This document shows, one piece after another, positions 15,364 through 24,141 of a DNA stretch of 64,000 nt. The position numbers were made by a program, and so were the translations under genes. Each line of letters starts with the position of its first letter. Position 1 is the stretch's first letter. Location of the stretch: positions 5,518,001 to 5,582,000 of the forward strand of contig OZ252019.1 of assembly GCA_965247435.1 (NCBI GenBank), given 5' to 3'. The notes beneath the pieces are model-generated. The model did not search any database. It was not told the origin of the DNA and worked only from the letters and a program-made list of their open reading frames with translations. The DNA comes from Ilyomonas sp965247435 (GTDB lineage: Bacteria; Bacteroidota; Bacteroidia; Chitinophagales; Chitinophagaceae).

Positions 15364-16770
15364 ATGAGCACGGAAGCAGAAGAAATATCAGTAAACGAAC
15401 AGTTTGAAGAACTGCTGAACAACGAAGACAAGCAGCCGCTGCGCGACTTCCTGAACAACCTCAACATCAGCGATGTGGCCGAACTGATTAGTGAATACGA
15501 AGACCAGGAAGCCCTGATCATCGAAAATATGGCGATACACCGCGCTTCCGGGGTGTTTAAAATATTAGACATCGGCCCGCAGAAAAGGATTGTAAAAGAA
15601 CTGCCGCCGCACAAGACTGCCGAACTGCTGAACGAACTGCCTGCCGATGACCGTACCGACTTCCTCGAAGAATTGCCCAAGGCTGTAATTCGCGACCTGA
15701 TAAAACTCCTGGACCATGAAGAGCGTAAAATAACGCTCTCCATGCTCGGCTATCCCGAAGACAGCGTAGGCCGGCTGATGACGCCCGATTATGTGTATGT
15801 GTATAAATACAACACCGTAGAGCAGGCTTTTGCCACCATACGCAAAGTGGCTAAGAACAGTGAAACCATTGACGTGATTTATGTGATTAATGAAAAAGGC
15901 GAACTGATTGATGACCTGCGCATCCGCGACCTTATTCTGGCTGCGCCTGACAAGCATATTGACGAAATTATTGACGGCCGGATTGTAGCCCTGAATGTGC
16001 ACGACGACCAGGAGCAGGCAAGCCAGATCTTTAAAATGAATAACCGCGTGGCCCTGCCGGTAACGGATGATAACAATGTGCTCTTAGGCATTGTAACAAT
16101 AGACGATATGTTTTGGGTGGCCAACGAAGAGTTTAGCGAAGACATGCAAAAGATGGGCGGTACCGAAGCGCTGGACGAACCTTACTTAGACATCTCTTTT
16201 TTTAAGCTGATCAAGAAGCGGATAGGCTGGCTGATTGTTTTATTTATCGGTGAATTACTGACTGCCAGCGCTATGGGCTATTTCAATGATGAGCTGGCGA
16301 AGGCAACGGTGCTGTCCCTGTTTGTGCCCCTCATTATCAGCAGCGGCGGCAACAGCGGCTCGCAGGCCTCTACGCTTATTATACAGGCGATGGCCGTAGG
16401 GGAAGTATATCTTACCGACTGGTGGCGCGTAATGCGCCGCGAACTGCTGAGCGGGCTGGTGTTAGGAACGATATTAGGCGGCATCGGGTTTACGCGTATC
16501 TGCATCTGGCATTACTTGATGAGCCATGGCATCTTCCACGATTTGTACGGCACACACTGGCTGCTGATTGCTATTACCATTGGCTTTTCACTGATCGGTA
16601 TTGTGTTGTGGGGTACGCTTGCAGGCTCTATGCTGCCTATGATTTTAAAAAGGCTGGGCGCCGATCCGGCTGCTTCTTCAGCGCCGTTTGTAGCTACGCT
16701 GGTAGATGTTACCGGTATTATCATTTACCTCAGCGTTGCATATATTTTTCTGCAGGGTGTTTTGTTATAA
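15364..16770 (+). CDS. mgtE: magnesium transporter MgtE
   Basis: This is a 468-residue protein of normal MgtE length. The N-terminal helical domain (about 1-140) carries LLNELPADDRTDFLEELP. A pair of CBS domains (about 145-265) ends with LGIVTIDDMFWVANEE. Five transmembrane helices (about 295-468) include the pore motif LIISSGGNSGSQASTLI and the C-terminal VDVTGIIIYLSVAYIFL. It is a Mg2+-gated Mg2+ channel of the inner membrane. The cytosolic domains close the pore when internal Mg2+ is high. The gene is monocistronic, followed by two hairpin terminators. Confidence 0.95.
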   Translation: MSTEAEEISVNEQFEELLNNEDKQPLRDFLNNLNISDVAELISEYEDQEALIIENMAIHRASGVFKILDIGPQKRIVKELPPHKTAELLNELPADDRTDFLEELPKAVIRDLIKLLDHEERKITLSMLGYPEDSVGRLMTPDYVYVYKYNTVEQAFATIRKVAKNSETIDVIYVINEKGELIDDLRIRDLILAAPDKHIDEIIDGRIVALNVHDDQEQASQIFKMNNRVALPVTDDNNVLLGIVTIDDMFWVANEEFSEDMQKMGGTEALDEPYLDISFFKLIKKRIGWLIVLFIGELLTASAMGYFNDELAKATVLSLFVPLIISSGGNSGSQASTLIIQAMAVGEVYLTDWWRVMRRELLSGLVLGTILGGIGFTRICIWHYLMSHGIFHDLYGTHWLLIAITIGFSLIGIVLWGTLAGSMLPMILKRLGADPAASSAPFVATLVDVTGIIIYLSVAYIFLQGVLL

Positions 16771-16795
16771 TCAAGAAGTAAAACCGTCAATAAAA

Positions 16796-16828
16796 AACGC
16801 AGACATGGTTTAAAACCCTGTCTGCGTT
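16796..16828. terminator. hairpin terminator after mgtE
   Basis: AACGCAGACA pairs with TGTCTGCGTT, extended through GGTTT/AAACC with one mismatch. The same GACAGGG-type hairpin word recurs at 20989-21021, so it may also be a copy of a repeat. Confidence 0.7.
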
Positions 16829-16840
16829 GAACTAAGTATG

Positions 16841-16873
16841 AAGGTTCCGAACGCTTTAAGCGTTTGGAACCTT
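16841..16873. terminator. second hairpin terminator, shared with alaS
   Basis: AAGGTTCC (16841-16848) pairs with GGAACCTT (16866-16873), with an inner AACGC/GCGTT pair. A short T stretch follows. It lies 6 bases from the end of the convergent alaS gene. Confidence 0.7.
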
Positions 16874-16878
16874 GCCTT

Positions 16879-19554
16879 TTACAACAAGGCCTTCACCCGC
16901 TCAATCACCTGTTCAAATTGACTGCTGTCTTGTCCGCCGGCAGAAGCGGAGGTTTTGTTGCCGCCGCCGCCGCCTTTTATCAGCGCCGCTACCTGTTCTT
17001 TAATAATTTTATTCGCATCAAAGCCTTTGCCGGTAAGGCTTTCAGCAAGCGCAACGGCCACCGATGCTTTGCCGCTGATTGTTGCGCAGAGCACCACAGC
17101 GCCGGTTATTTTTTTAGATATATCAATGGACAATTTCTTGAGTGCATCAGCGCTGCTTACTGCTGTTATTTCACCAATGAACGCTGTGCCGTTTATAGTA
17201 ATAACTTTCTGTAAAAGTTCCGCTTCTAAATTGTTCAGCAGCTTTGCTTCAAACGATTCCAGCTTTTTCTTCAACTCACTTTGTTCTGTTAATAGCTGCT
17301 CAATGCCCTTGCTTAACTGCTTTGGATTTTTGAATAGTGCTTTAACTTCTTGCAGCTCGCCTAATTGCTCGTTGATAAAGTCTTCAGCAACCTTCCCGGT
17401 TACCGCTTCTATGCGGCGCACGCCGGCGGCGATTGCACTTTCGCTCTTTATTTTAAATAAGCCCAGCTCACCGGTTGCGCCTACATGCGTGCCGCCGCAC
17501 AACTCAACAGAGTAAGTCGGGTCAATTGTTACTACTCTTACTACGTCGCCATATTTCTCGCCAAACAAAGCCATCGCGCCGGTTTGCACCGCTTCTTCTT
17601 TATTCATATACTGTATAACAACCGGGATGTTAGCTCTTATCTTTTCGTTTACCAGGGCTTCTGCCTGTGCAATTTCCTCATCGGTTACTTTGGCAAAATG
17701 CGAGAAGTCGAAACGCAACTGCTCGTCGTTAACCAGGCTGCCTTTTTGGGCTACATGCCTGCCCAATACCTGGCGCAAAGCCGCATGCAGCAAGTGTGTG
17801 GCGCTGTGGTGAGAGGCGATGATATGGCGCCTGCCGGAAGGAACAATGGCGGTTACTTCACTGCTTAAATCGCCAGGTATTGTTTCTGATAAGTGAATAA
17901 TGAGGTTATTTTCTTTCTTCGTGTCAATGATGTTTAACCTCATCCCTTGCCCTTCTCCGGGGGAGAAGGGAACGAGAAAGCCGGTATCGCCAACCTGCCC
18001 GCCACTCTCGGCATAAAAGGGCGTTTGCTGCAATACAAGCTGGTATAATTCTTTGCCTTTTGCCTTTACTTTCCGGTATTGGGCCACTCTTGTTTTTGCT
18101 TCCAGGCTATCATAACCAACAAATTCATTCGCTGCATTATCGTGTAATACAACCCAGTCTTCTGTATCAATGGCGGTGGCTGCGCGGGAACGGTTTTTTT
18201 GTTGTTGAAGTTCAGCTTCAAAACCAGCTTCATCAACATTCCAACCCTTTTCCTTTGCTATTAATTTAGTTAAATCAATCGGAAATCCATAAGTATCATT
18301 TAGCTCAAAAGCATCTTCTCCTCTTAATGTTGTCGTTGTAGTAGTGGTTGAACTTGTTGTATGCAATGGAACTGATATCAACTCTTCAACTTTTTTCAAT
18401 CCCTTTTCCAACGTCCTCAAAAACGCTTCTTCTTCTTCCTTTACTACTCTGCTTACAAAGTCCCTCTGCTGTAGCAATTCAGGAAATACATCTTCAAACT
18501 GGTTTGCTATAAAAGGTAATAGTTGAAATAACAGCGGCTGCTTATAATCTAAATAAGAATAATAATACCGAACCGCTCTGCGTAAAATTCTTCTTATCAC
18601 ATACCCGGCACCAGTATTAGCAGGCAATTGTCCGTCCGCAATCGTAAAAGCAATCGCGCGGATATGATCTGCTAAAACCCGAAAAGCAATATCCTGTTTA
18701 GTATCGCTGTAACTGTACTTTTTTCCTGTTATCTTCTCTATCTCTGCAATCGTTCCGGTAAATACATCCGTATCATAATTACTTTGTTTCTTTTGTACCA
18801 CGCGCACCAGCCGCTCAAAGCCCATTCCCGTGTCCACATGCTTTGCGGGTAATGCTTCCAATGCCCCGCCCTTCAGCCGGTTAAACTGCATGAACACATT
18901 GTTCCAGATCTCTATTACCTGCGGATGGTCAGCATTCACCAAAGCTGCGCCGGCAGTGGTTTTACGCTCATCCTCACTACGGCTGTCGTAATGAATTTCG
19001 GTGCACGGCCCGCACGGCCCGGTATCGCCCATCTCCCAGAAATTGTCTTTTTTATTACCCAACAAAATGCGGTCTTCCGGCACGTACTTTTTCCATTCAG
19101 TAAATGCTTCTTCATCTTTGGCCAGGCCTTCTTTCTCGTCACCCTCAAATACGGTTACATACAAGCGGTCCTTATCCAGCTTATATACTTCCGTTAATAA
19201 TTCCCAGCTCCAGGCAATCGCTTCCTTTTTAAAATACCCGCCTGCCGGGCGGGCAGGGTCGCCAAAGCTCCAGTTGCCCAGCATCTCGAACATAGTGTGG
19301 TGATAGGTATCCACACCTACCTCTTCGAGGTCGTTGTGCTTACCGCTTACGCGCAGGCATTTTTGCGTATCGGCAACCCGCTTGTGTTCCGGCTGTTTAT
19401 TACCCAGGAAATAATCTTTAAACTGGTTCATGCCGGCGTTGGTAAATAAAAGAGTCGGATCGTTTTTTACCACAATAGGCGCCGAAGGCACAATCGTATG
19501 TCCTTTGCTTTTAAAAAAATCGAGAAACTGTTGTCGTATTTCGGAAGAAGTCAT
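16879..19554 (-). CDS. alaS: alanyl-tRNA synthetase
   Basis: This is an 891-residue enzyme. The class II aminoacylation domain has FTNAGMNQFK (38-47), TMFEMLGNWSFGD (87-99) and GAGYVIRRILRRAVRY. The editing domain has ESGGQVGDTG, HHSATHLLHAALR and CGGTHVGATGELG. The C-terminal DHHA1-like end has IKGGGGGNKTSASAGG. It charges tRNA-Ala and clears mischarged Ser/Gly. Three segments look like insertions relative to the usual enzyme: PARPAGG at 100-106, a Thr-rich run (TTSSTTTTTTT) before the DTYGFP motif, and VPFSPGEGQGMRL in the editing domain. Two of these are encoded by palindromic DNA. No operon partner is present. Confidence 0.97.
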   Translation of the reverse strand: MTSSEIRQQFLDFFKSKGHTIVPSAPIVVKNDPTLLFTNAGMNQFKDYFLGNKQPEHKRVADTQKCLRVSGKHNDLEEVGVDTYHHTMFEMLGNWSFGDPARPAGGYFKKEAIAWSWELLTEVYKLDKDRLYVTVFEGDEKEGLAKDEEAFTEWKKYVPEDRILLGNKKDNFWEMGDTGPCGPCTEIHYDSRSEDERKTTAGAALVNADHPQVIEIWNNVFMQFNRLKGGALEALPAKHVDTGMGFERLVRVVQKKQSNYDTDVFTGTIAEIEKITGKKYSYSDTKQDIAFRVLADHIRAIAFTIADGQLPANTGAGYVIRRILRRAVRYYYSYLDYKQPLLFQLLPFIANQFEDVFPELLQQRDFVSRVVKEEEEAFLRTLEKGLKKVEELISVPLHTTSSTTTTTTTLRGEDAFELNDTYGFPIDLTKLIAKEKGWNVDEAGFEAELQQQKNRSRAATAIDTEDWVVLHDNAANEFVGYDSLEAKTRVAQYRKVKAKGKELYQLVLQQTPFYAESGGQVGDTGFLVPFSPGEGQGMRLNIIDTKKENNLIIHLSETIPGDLSSEVTAIVPSGRRHIIASHHSATHLLHAALRQVLGRHVAQKGSLVNDEQLRFDFSHFAKVTDEEIAQAEALVNEKIRANIPVVIQYMNKEEAVQTGAMALFGEKYGDVVRVVTIDPTYSVELCGGTHVGATGELGLFKIKSESAIAAGVRRIEAVTGKVAEDFINEQLGELQEVKALFKNPKQLSKGIEQLLTEQSELKKKLESFEAKLLNNLEAELLQKVITINGTAFIGEITAVSSADALKKLSIDISKKITGAVVLCATISGKASVAVALAESLTGKGFDANKIIKEQVAALIKGGGGGNKTSASAGGQDSSQFEQVIERVKALL
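17938..17974. repeat. palindromic repeat inserted in frame in alaS (editing domain)
   Basis: The segment starts CCTCATCCCTT and ends AAGGGAACG. Its centre is a perfect 9-bp stem CCCTTCTCC/GGAGAAGGG (17950-17958 with 17962-17970). The same start and end words bound the intergenic element at 20775-20836, so this is a copy of a repeat family that codes for about 13 residues here. Confidence 0.7.
19241..19257. repeat. palindromic insert in alaS (N-terminal domain)
   Basis: CCTGCC and GGCAGG (loop GGGCG) encode part of the PARPAGG insertion between the GD and YFKK residues of motif 2. The same CCTGCC...GGCAGG stem occurs in the intergenic repeat at 20789-20806. Confidence 0.55.
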
Positions 19555-19801
19555 AGAAAATATATCGTTTAAAATGCCGTTATCTTTGAACGCTTTTGAA
19601 AACGGCTGGCAAAGGTAAAGATTGAATATTGTTAATTGAATATTGAATATTTGCAGCGATGCATCCTTCGTTAAAATTATTCAATTTCTCTTTTTAGTTG
19701 TTACTACTACATTATCATTGCTGCAAAGCTGACAATCAAATTCCCTTCTCCATCTGCGGAGAAAGCTTATTCTGACATTGTCGGGAGCCATGGATGAGGT
19801 T

Positions 19802-20773
19802 ATGAAAAAAATCAAGTACTTCTATAATACGCATACGCTGCGCTACGAAAAGCTGATCACGCCGCTGCGGGTTGTACTGCTGCGGATATTCGGCTTTTTA
19901 GCAACCGCTGCGGTATCGGCGGCCTTAATTGTGGCCGTTGCTTTCCGGTATATAGATTCGCCGCGCGAGAAACTATTGCGCCAGCAAAACGACGATCTGC
20001 AACAAGACTATTCGGTGCTTAACAAGCAGCTTAGCCTGTTGCAGCAGCAGATGGCGGAACTGGAAAACCGCGACAACAACGTATATCGCTCCATCTTTGA
20101 GGCGCAGCCGGTGCCCGACAGCGCGCGCCTGAAAGAAATAGAAAAAACCAAAGAACTAAAACTGGTGCAGGGCATGAGCGAAGATGCGCTGGTAAAGAGC
20201 GTTACGGCGCAGGTGAATGCACTCGCCATGCGCATGGCGTACCAGCAGCGGAGCTATACCGACATACAGGAAATGGTGAAGAACAAAGAGCAGTTGCTGG
20301 CGGCCATTCCGGCCATACAACCGGTGAGTAATAAAGATTTAACGCGCATCGCGTCCGGCTTTGGCTATCGCATAGACCCGGTGTATAAAGTAACGAAGCT
20401 GCATGCCGGCCTCGACTTTGCAGCGCCTATCGGCACGCCTATTTATGCTACAGCCAACGGCACTGTAAAAGAAGCTTCCTTTAATGAAGGCGGCTATGGC
20501 AACCATGTAGTAATCAATCATGGTTATGGTTATGAAACCCTCTATGGCCACATGGTACGCATGAAGGCACGCGCCGGGCAAAAAGTAAAACGCGGCGAAG
20601 TAATAGGCTATGTAGGCAGCACCGGCAAAAGCACCGGCCCGCACTGCCACTACGAAGTGCATAAGAACGGTACACCCGTAGATCCGGTATATTTCTTTTA
20701 CAACGATTTAACGCCGGAACAATACGACAGATTGCTAAAATTGGCCGCCGCCGGCAACCAGAGCTTTGATTAG
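19802..20773 (+). CDS. M23 family metallopeptidase (LytM domain), membrane-anchored
   Basis: This protein is 323 residues long from the ATG at 19802. The ATG at 19778 adds eight residues, but MKKIKYFYNTHTLRYEKL is the usual start of this family in Bacteroidota. A transmembrane segment (about 28-50) is followed by a coiled coil rich in Gln and Leu (about 62-110). The LytM endopeptidase domain (about 185-310) contains HAGLDFAAPIGTP, VVINHGYGYETLYGH and GPHCHYEV, giving the His/Asp and HxH zinc ligands. It would cut or regulate cleavage of peptidoglycan cross-links in the periplasm, possibly as an EnvC-like activator. It stands alone, followed by a palindromic repeat. Confidence 0.93.
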   Translation: MKKIKYFYNTHTLRYEKLITPLRVVLLRIFGFLATAAVSAALIVAVAFRYIDSPREKLLRQQNDDLQQDYSVLNKQLSLLQQQMAELENRDNNVYRSIFEAQPVPDSARLKEIEKTKELKLVQGMSEDALVKSVTAQVNALAMRMAYQQRSYTDIQEMVKNKEQLLAAIPAIQPVSNKDLTRIASGFGYRIDPVYKVTKLHAGLDFAAPIGTPIYATANGTVKEASFNEGGYGNHVVINHGYGYETLYGHMVRMKARAGQKVKRGEVIGYVGSTGKSTGPHCHYEVHKNGTPVDPVYFFYNDLTPEQYDRLLKLAAAGNQSFD

Positions 20774-20774
20774 G

Positions 20775-20836
20775 CCTCATCCCTTACTCCTGCCTTTGCC
20801 GGCAGGCAGGCTTCTGCATAAATGGACAAGGGAACG
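20775..20836. repeat. intergenic palindromic repeat, same family as in alaS
   Basis: It starts CCTCATCCCTT and ends AAGGGAACG, with an internal CCTGCC/GGCAGG stem (20789-20806). It lies just after the M23 peptidase stop. Confidence 0.65.
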
Positions 20837-20988
20837 TTGCAGGCAGGCGTTGGTTGGTAACTGATACAGCGCAGCAAAATACAAAAAGCATTTTGGGACA
20901 AGCTGCGTTGCTGCTATTAAGCTTTACTTGCGTCGCACACTTGTGCGCTTTGCTATCTATTGAACAAAGCTTACAAACTTTAATTTTA

Positions 20989-21021
20989 AACGCTGACAGG
21001 GTTCAAAACCCTGTCAGCGTT
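20989..21021. terminator. long perfect hairpin, terminator or repeat
   Basis: A 15-bp perfect stem AACGCTGACAGGGTT with a 3-base loop. It lacks a strong T run and resembles the hairpin at 16796-16828, so it may be a repeat rather than a terminator. Confidence 0.55.
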
Positions 21022-21400
21022 AGTTGCCTGCTTTATCCGGTGCTGAACCAGGGAAATAACGTTTAAAGAATCAGGAACGCACCTAAGCGTGGAATCGCAA
21101 AGGCAATAGACAGACAAAGCTATAGCAAGTGCTATCCCTGTGCTTTTGGGACTGTTCAGTATGGTTGCCCTGCGGGCAGACCAGTTATACCAACAACAAT
21201 GGTTACTTATAGGGCAGACTGCGAGGTGTCAAAAAACAAAGACTTGCCTTTAATGATGCTGTAGCTGCCATAAGAAGCAGTATATGGAAAGCAATAAATT
21301 ATTGCACATCCACTCAAAACAACGACATGATAAATATGCCTAAATTACTTTATGACCAGCTTACCGGCCGCTTTACAAGGGCTGCTTAATTGCTAAAGTC
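21022..21400. other. intergenic region before IS copy B, no gene seen
   Basis: About 380 bases carry only short frames (for example MINMPKLLYDQLTGRFTRAA near 21328-21390) and no recognisable domain. They may be decayed sequence. The last 8 bases (CTAAAGTC) are the left target duplication of the IS. Confidence 0.4.
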
Positions 21401-21515
21401 GGTATAATACTCAGAAATGGTTGGTAAAATCTTCTAAAAGGCAATGCAGGTAAAGGTTTGAAGGAAGTTTACTGAAAGTGATTTCAGTAAACTTTTTTTG
21501 TTGTATGAACAGTAA

Positions 21516-22475
21516 TACAAAAAGCGGTGCTGGGCTTGCGGTTCTTTGGCAGTAATCAGGTGGGGGAAGCGTGGAGGTAAGCAAAGATTTAAATGCAACA
21601 ATTGTGGGATATTGTTTACCAGGAGTGCTCCTGAGCAGCGTCTTAGAAATTATTTTATCTGGTTTGAAAAGTGGATTTTGGAAAGGCAAACCTACGCGAC
21701 ATTGAGCCGTGACAGCAGGCTGTCAAGAGCTGCTCTGCAACGATTGTTTTATACTTTTTTAGAGCAGTCTCCTCAGGTAAAGATTATTAAGCGCAAGGAT
21801 GTTCATCTGCGAATGGATGCAACCTATTTTAAGCAGTTTTGTGTAGTGTGCTATCAGGATGATCAGGATGGTTATACACAGCTCATCCGCATTACAGACG
21901 GAGAACATTTTAGCGAAATAAAAGAAGACTTAGATAACCTCATCAAGCTGGGTGTTCACATCGACAGCATTACCACCGATGGACATAAAAGTACGCTTAA
22001 AGCAATTAAAAAATCCCTTCCCGGCGTTGCTGTTCAGCGATGTTTGGTACACATCCAAAGAATGTGCTTGCTGTGGCTCACAAGGTTTCCAAAGCATCCG
22101 GCAGGGGTAGAATTGAGAACTTTGGTTTTGATGCTTCTTAAAATCAAGTCTTCTAATGACCGCCTCCATTGGACCAACGAACTAACCGCCTGGTACAACA
22201 GGCATAAAGATTACCTGGCTGAAAAAGCCTATAACAAAGGCACAGGAAGATACTGGTACAAACACAAGCTGTTAAGGCGCTCTTACTTTAGCATCAAAAG
22301 AGCTTTACCTAACATGTTCCATTACCTCAACAACGACAAAATACCAGCTACTACCAATGGTATTGAAGGGTACTTTGGGCATCTTAAAAACCATCTCGAC
22401 CTGCATCGGGGACTAAGCAGGGAACACCGTGTCAACTTCATCAAATGGTATATCTTTTTATCAAACACCAAATGA
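21516..22475 (+). CDS. IS256-family transposase (copy B), with frame problem at its start
   Basis: The DDE residues are in MDATYFKQF, TTDGHKSTLK and TTNGIEGYFG. The frame is open from 21516 and encodes a zinc ribbon (RCWACGSLAVIRWGKRGG, then FKCNNCG), yet no ATG or GTG lies before the ribbon. The first in-frame start is a TTG at 21546, inside the ribbon. An ATG at 21505 is in another frame and joins this one if one A is gained in the A run at 21519-21523. Copy A has the same arrangement. All four ribbon cysteines are kept although about 40% of surrounding residues differ, which argues that the ribbon is translated. Full-length would be about 324 residues. Confidence 0.88.
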   Translation, partial: YKKRCWACGSLAVIRWGKRGGKQRFKCNNCGILFTRSAPEQRLRNYFIWFEKWILERQTYATLSRDSRLSRAALQRLFYTFLEQSPQVKIIKRKDVHLRMDATYFKQFCVVCYQDDQDGYTQLIRITDGEHFSEIKEDLDNLIKLGVHIDSITTDGHKSTLKAIKKSLPGVAVQRCLVHIQRMCLLWLTRFPKHPAGVELRTLVLMLLKIKSSNDRLHWTNELTAWYNRHKDYLAEKAYNKGTGRYWYKHKLLRRSYFSIKRALPNMFHYLNNDKIPATTNGIEGYFGHLKNHLDLHRGLSREHRVNFIKWYIFLSNTK

Positions 22476-22504
22476 GTTTTTTTAGACATGCCGCTTACCA
22501 AAAA

Positions 22505-22537
22505 AAGGGGTTGAACACCACAAGTGTTCAACCCCTT
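22505..22537 (+). terminator. transposase terminator, copy B
   Basis: A perfect 14-bp stem AAGGGGTTGAACAC with loop CACAA lies 30 bases after the transposase stop. It occupies the same position as the hairpin in copy A. Confidence 0.8.
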
Positions 22538-22574
22538 ACTTCTTTCGTATAAGCATCAATCCTATTTCTGACAG

Positions 22575-22612
22575 GTTGCTCTCCAGCAGCGCCTGCTTCC
22601 TCTTCAGATTAA
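22575..22612. other. conserved non-coding block in IS copy B
   Basis: It reads GTTGCTCTCCAGCAGCGCC onward and matches 8464-8503 of copy A on the opposite strand at 37 of 38 bases. It lies between the terminator and the right IS end. Confidence 0.75.
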
Positions 22613-22836
22613 CCACGGCATATTAATACTAAAATATCAAAATACCACCAACCATTTTTGAGTACATTACCCTAAAGTCCAGATAAGAATTAATAAGCAA
22701 GGTTCAACATCAATACCAATGAACTCGCCAACTGTTCCTGACTACATTACCAATTAGTGAGATCTGCAGGATTACCGGGAACGGGAAATTTGCAAAACCA
22801 ATCTGCGCTTTGTGGCAAGTATATTCACAGTAAAAT

Positions 22837-24135
22837 TTATTTGGCGAAGTCCATCTCGAAGTTCCCCTTAATCCGTTCTATCGGCGGATTATAATAGCCA
22901 AACTTTACCTGCGGAAAATCTTCCCGTATCAGTTCCATCAGTTGTTTTATACCCATGATTTCGCCCAGGTCTGTTTCACCCATCAGTCCAAGGTACCAAT
23001 CGGGGTCAATATTAAAGTTGCGCCACTGGATCATATTCAAACCGGTGTCGGTTATCAGTTGGTGCAATGCCTCATATTCGGCTGCGCTATCCGTCATTCC
23101 CGGAAAAACAAAGTAATTAATGCTTGTCCAGCCGCCATAGCTACGTACTACTTTCAGGCTTTCCACTATATCTTCAAACCGGTAATTATTAGGCCGGTAG
23201 TATTTGGTATAAATGTGCTCGCGTGCTGAGTTGGTACTTACCCGGATACTGTTCAGGCCTGCATCGCACAAGGCTTTCACGGCATCCGGCTTAGAGCCGT
23301 TGGTATTAATATTAATGCTGCCTTTACCGGTATGCCGGCGTATTTCTAAAATGGCTTCGCGGATGGTTGGCCACATCAACAACGGCTCGCCTTCACAACC
23401 CTGCCCGAAGCTTACAATCGGGTAAGGCGCCTGTAAAAGATGCGGTACGGTAAACTCTGCAATCTCTTCGGCCGTTGGTTTAAACTGCAGCCGGTCCTGT
23501 GTGGAAACAATAGTTTCCTCTTCGGGCTGAAAAGAGATACAGCCGATACAGTTGGCATTACAGGCCGGCGACGACGGCACGGGACATTCCCAGCGGCCGA
23601 TGGCAAAGTTGCGGGCAGCCGGGCAATGATAGGTGTTGCAGCAGTTGTCCATTAAGTGTTTTACCAGCCGGTTGTGCGGGTACGCCTGCAGCAAATGTTG
23701 TACGCCGCTTTGAACAGCGGCATCGTTATAGCCGGTACTTTCCTGCCGGATGTCGCTTTCTATACGCACCGCCGGTACATAAAACCGGTTGTTGTACCAG
23801 CCTGCTGCCGTATAGCAAAAAAGTGGTAATGTAGGCGCGCCGGGCGCTGTTTCGTAAGCAGCTAAAAAAAGGCCGGTATGCGCCGGCGGAATAAATGCAG
23901 CTACCGCCCAGCCATTTGTGCAAAGGCGCATTTGCCCCGTGCGTACGTCTATACCAATGGCTTTGCGGCCGGGCAGCTCATACAAATTGCCGCCTTCAGG
24001 CAGCAGTATCCAGTCTTCTTGCGGTACCGGGAATGCATCCCAGCCGGCACGGCCAACCGCATACAGGTCCGTATCTTCAAAGATATTACCGTTGCCATCG
24101 GAGTACAGGACGTATGGTGATTGTGTAAGTGGCAT
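22837..24135 (-). CDS. radical SAM protein
   Basis: This is a 432-residue protein. Residues 192-199 give the CxxxCxxC cluster (CNANCIGC) for the [4Fe-4S] centre that binds S-adenosylmethionine. It is followed by SFGQGCEGEPL (the GGE-like motif) and ININTNGS. Another Cys group, CCNTYHC with a later Cys (165-184), precedes the domain and may hold an additional metal site or structural zinc. The N-terminal 130 residues are a separate beta-rich region containing the phrase YSDGNGNIFEDTDLYAVGRAG. It overlaps no gene; the next minus-strand gene ends 7 bases upstream, so the two are probably co-transcribed. The reaction is unknown. Confidence 0.88.
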   Translation of the reverse strand: MPLTQSPYVLYSDGNGNIFEDTDLYAVGRAGWDAFPVPQEDWILLPEGGNLYELPGRKAIGIDVRTGQMRLCTNGWAVAAFIPPAHTGLFLAAYETAPGAPTLPLFCYTAAGWYNNRFYVPAVRIESDIRQESTGYNDAAVQSGVQHLLQAYPHNRLVKHLMDNCCNTYHCPAARNFAIGRWECPVPSSPACNANCIGCISFQPEEETIVSTQDRLQFKPTAEEIAEFTVPHLLQAPYPIVSFGQGCEGEPLLMWPTIREAILEIRRHTGKGSININTNGSKPDAVKALCDAGLNSIRVSTNSAREHIYTKYYRPNNYRFEDIVESLKVVRSYGGWTSINYFVFPGMTDSAAEYEALHQLITDTGLNMIQWRNFNIDPDWYLGLMGETDLGEIMGIKQLMELIREDFPQVKFGYYNPPIERIKGNFEMDFAK

Positions 24136-24141
24136 GGGTGA

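Larger units (their letters stand above)
21401..22671 (+). mobile_element. insertion sequence, IS256 family (IS1249-like group), copy B
   Basis: This is a complete 1271-bp element. The left end GGTATAATACTCAGAAATGG and the right end (reverse complement GGTAATGTACTCAAAAATGG) are imperfect inverted repeats. A perfect 8-bp target duplication CTAAAGTC lies at 21393-21400 and 22672-22679. The layout (transposase, hairpin terminator, conserved block, end) is the same as in copy A, but the sequences are clearly diverged. The two are different elements of one group, not recent copies. Confidence 0.93.
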
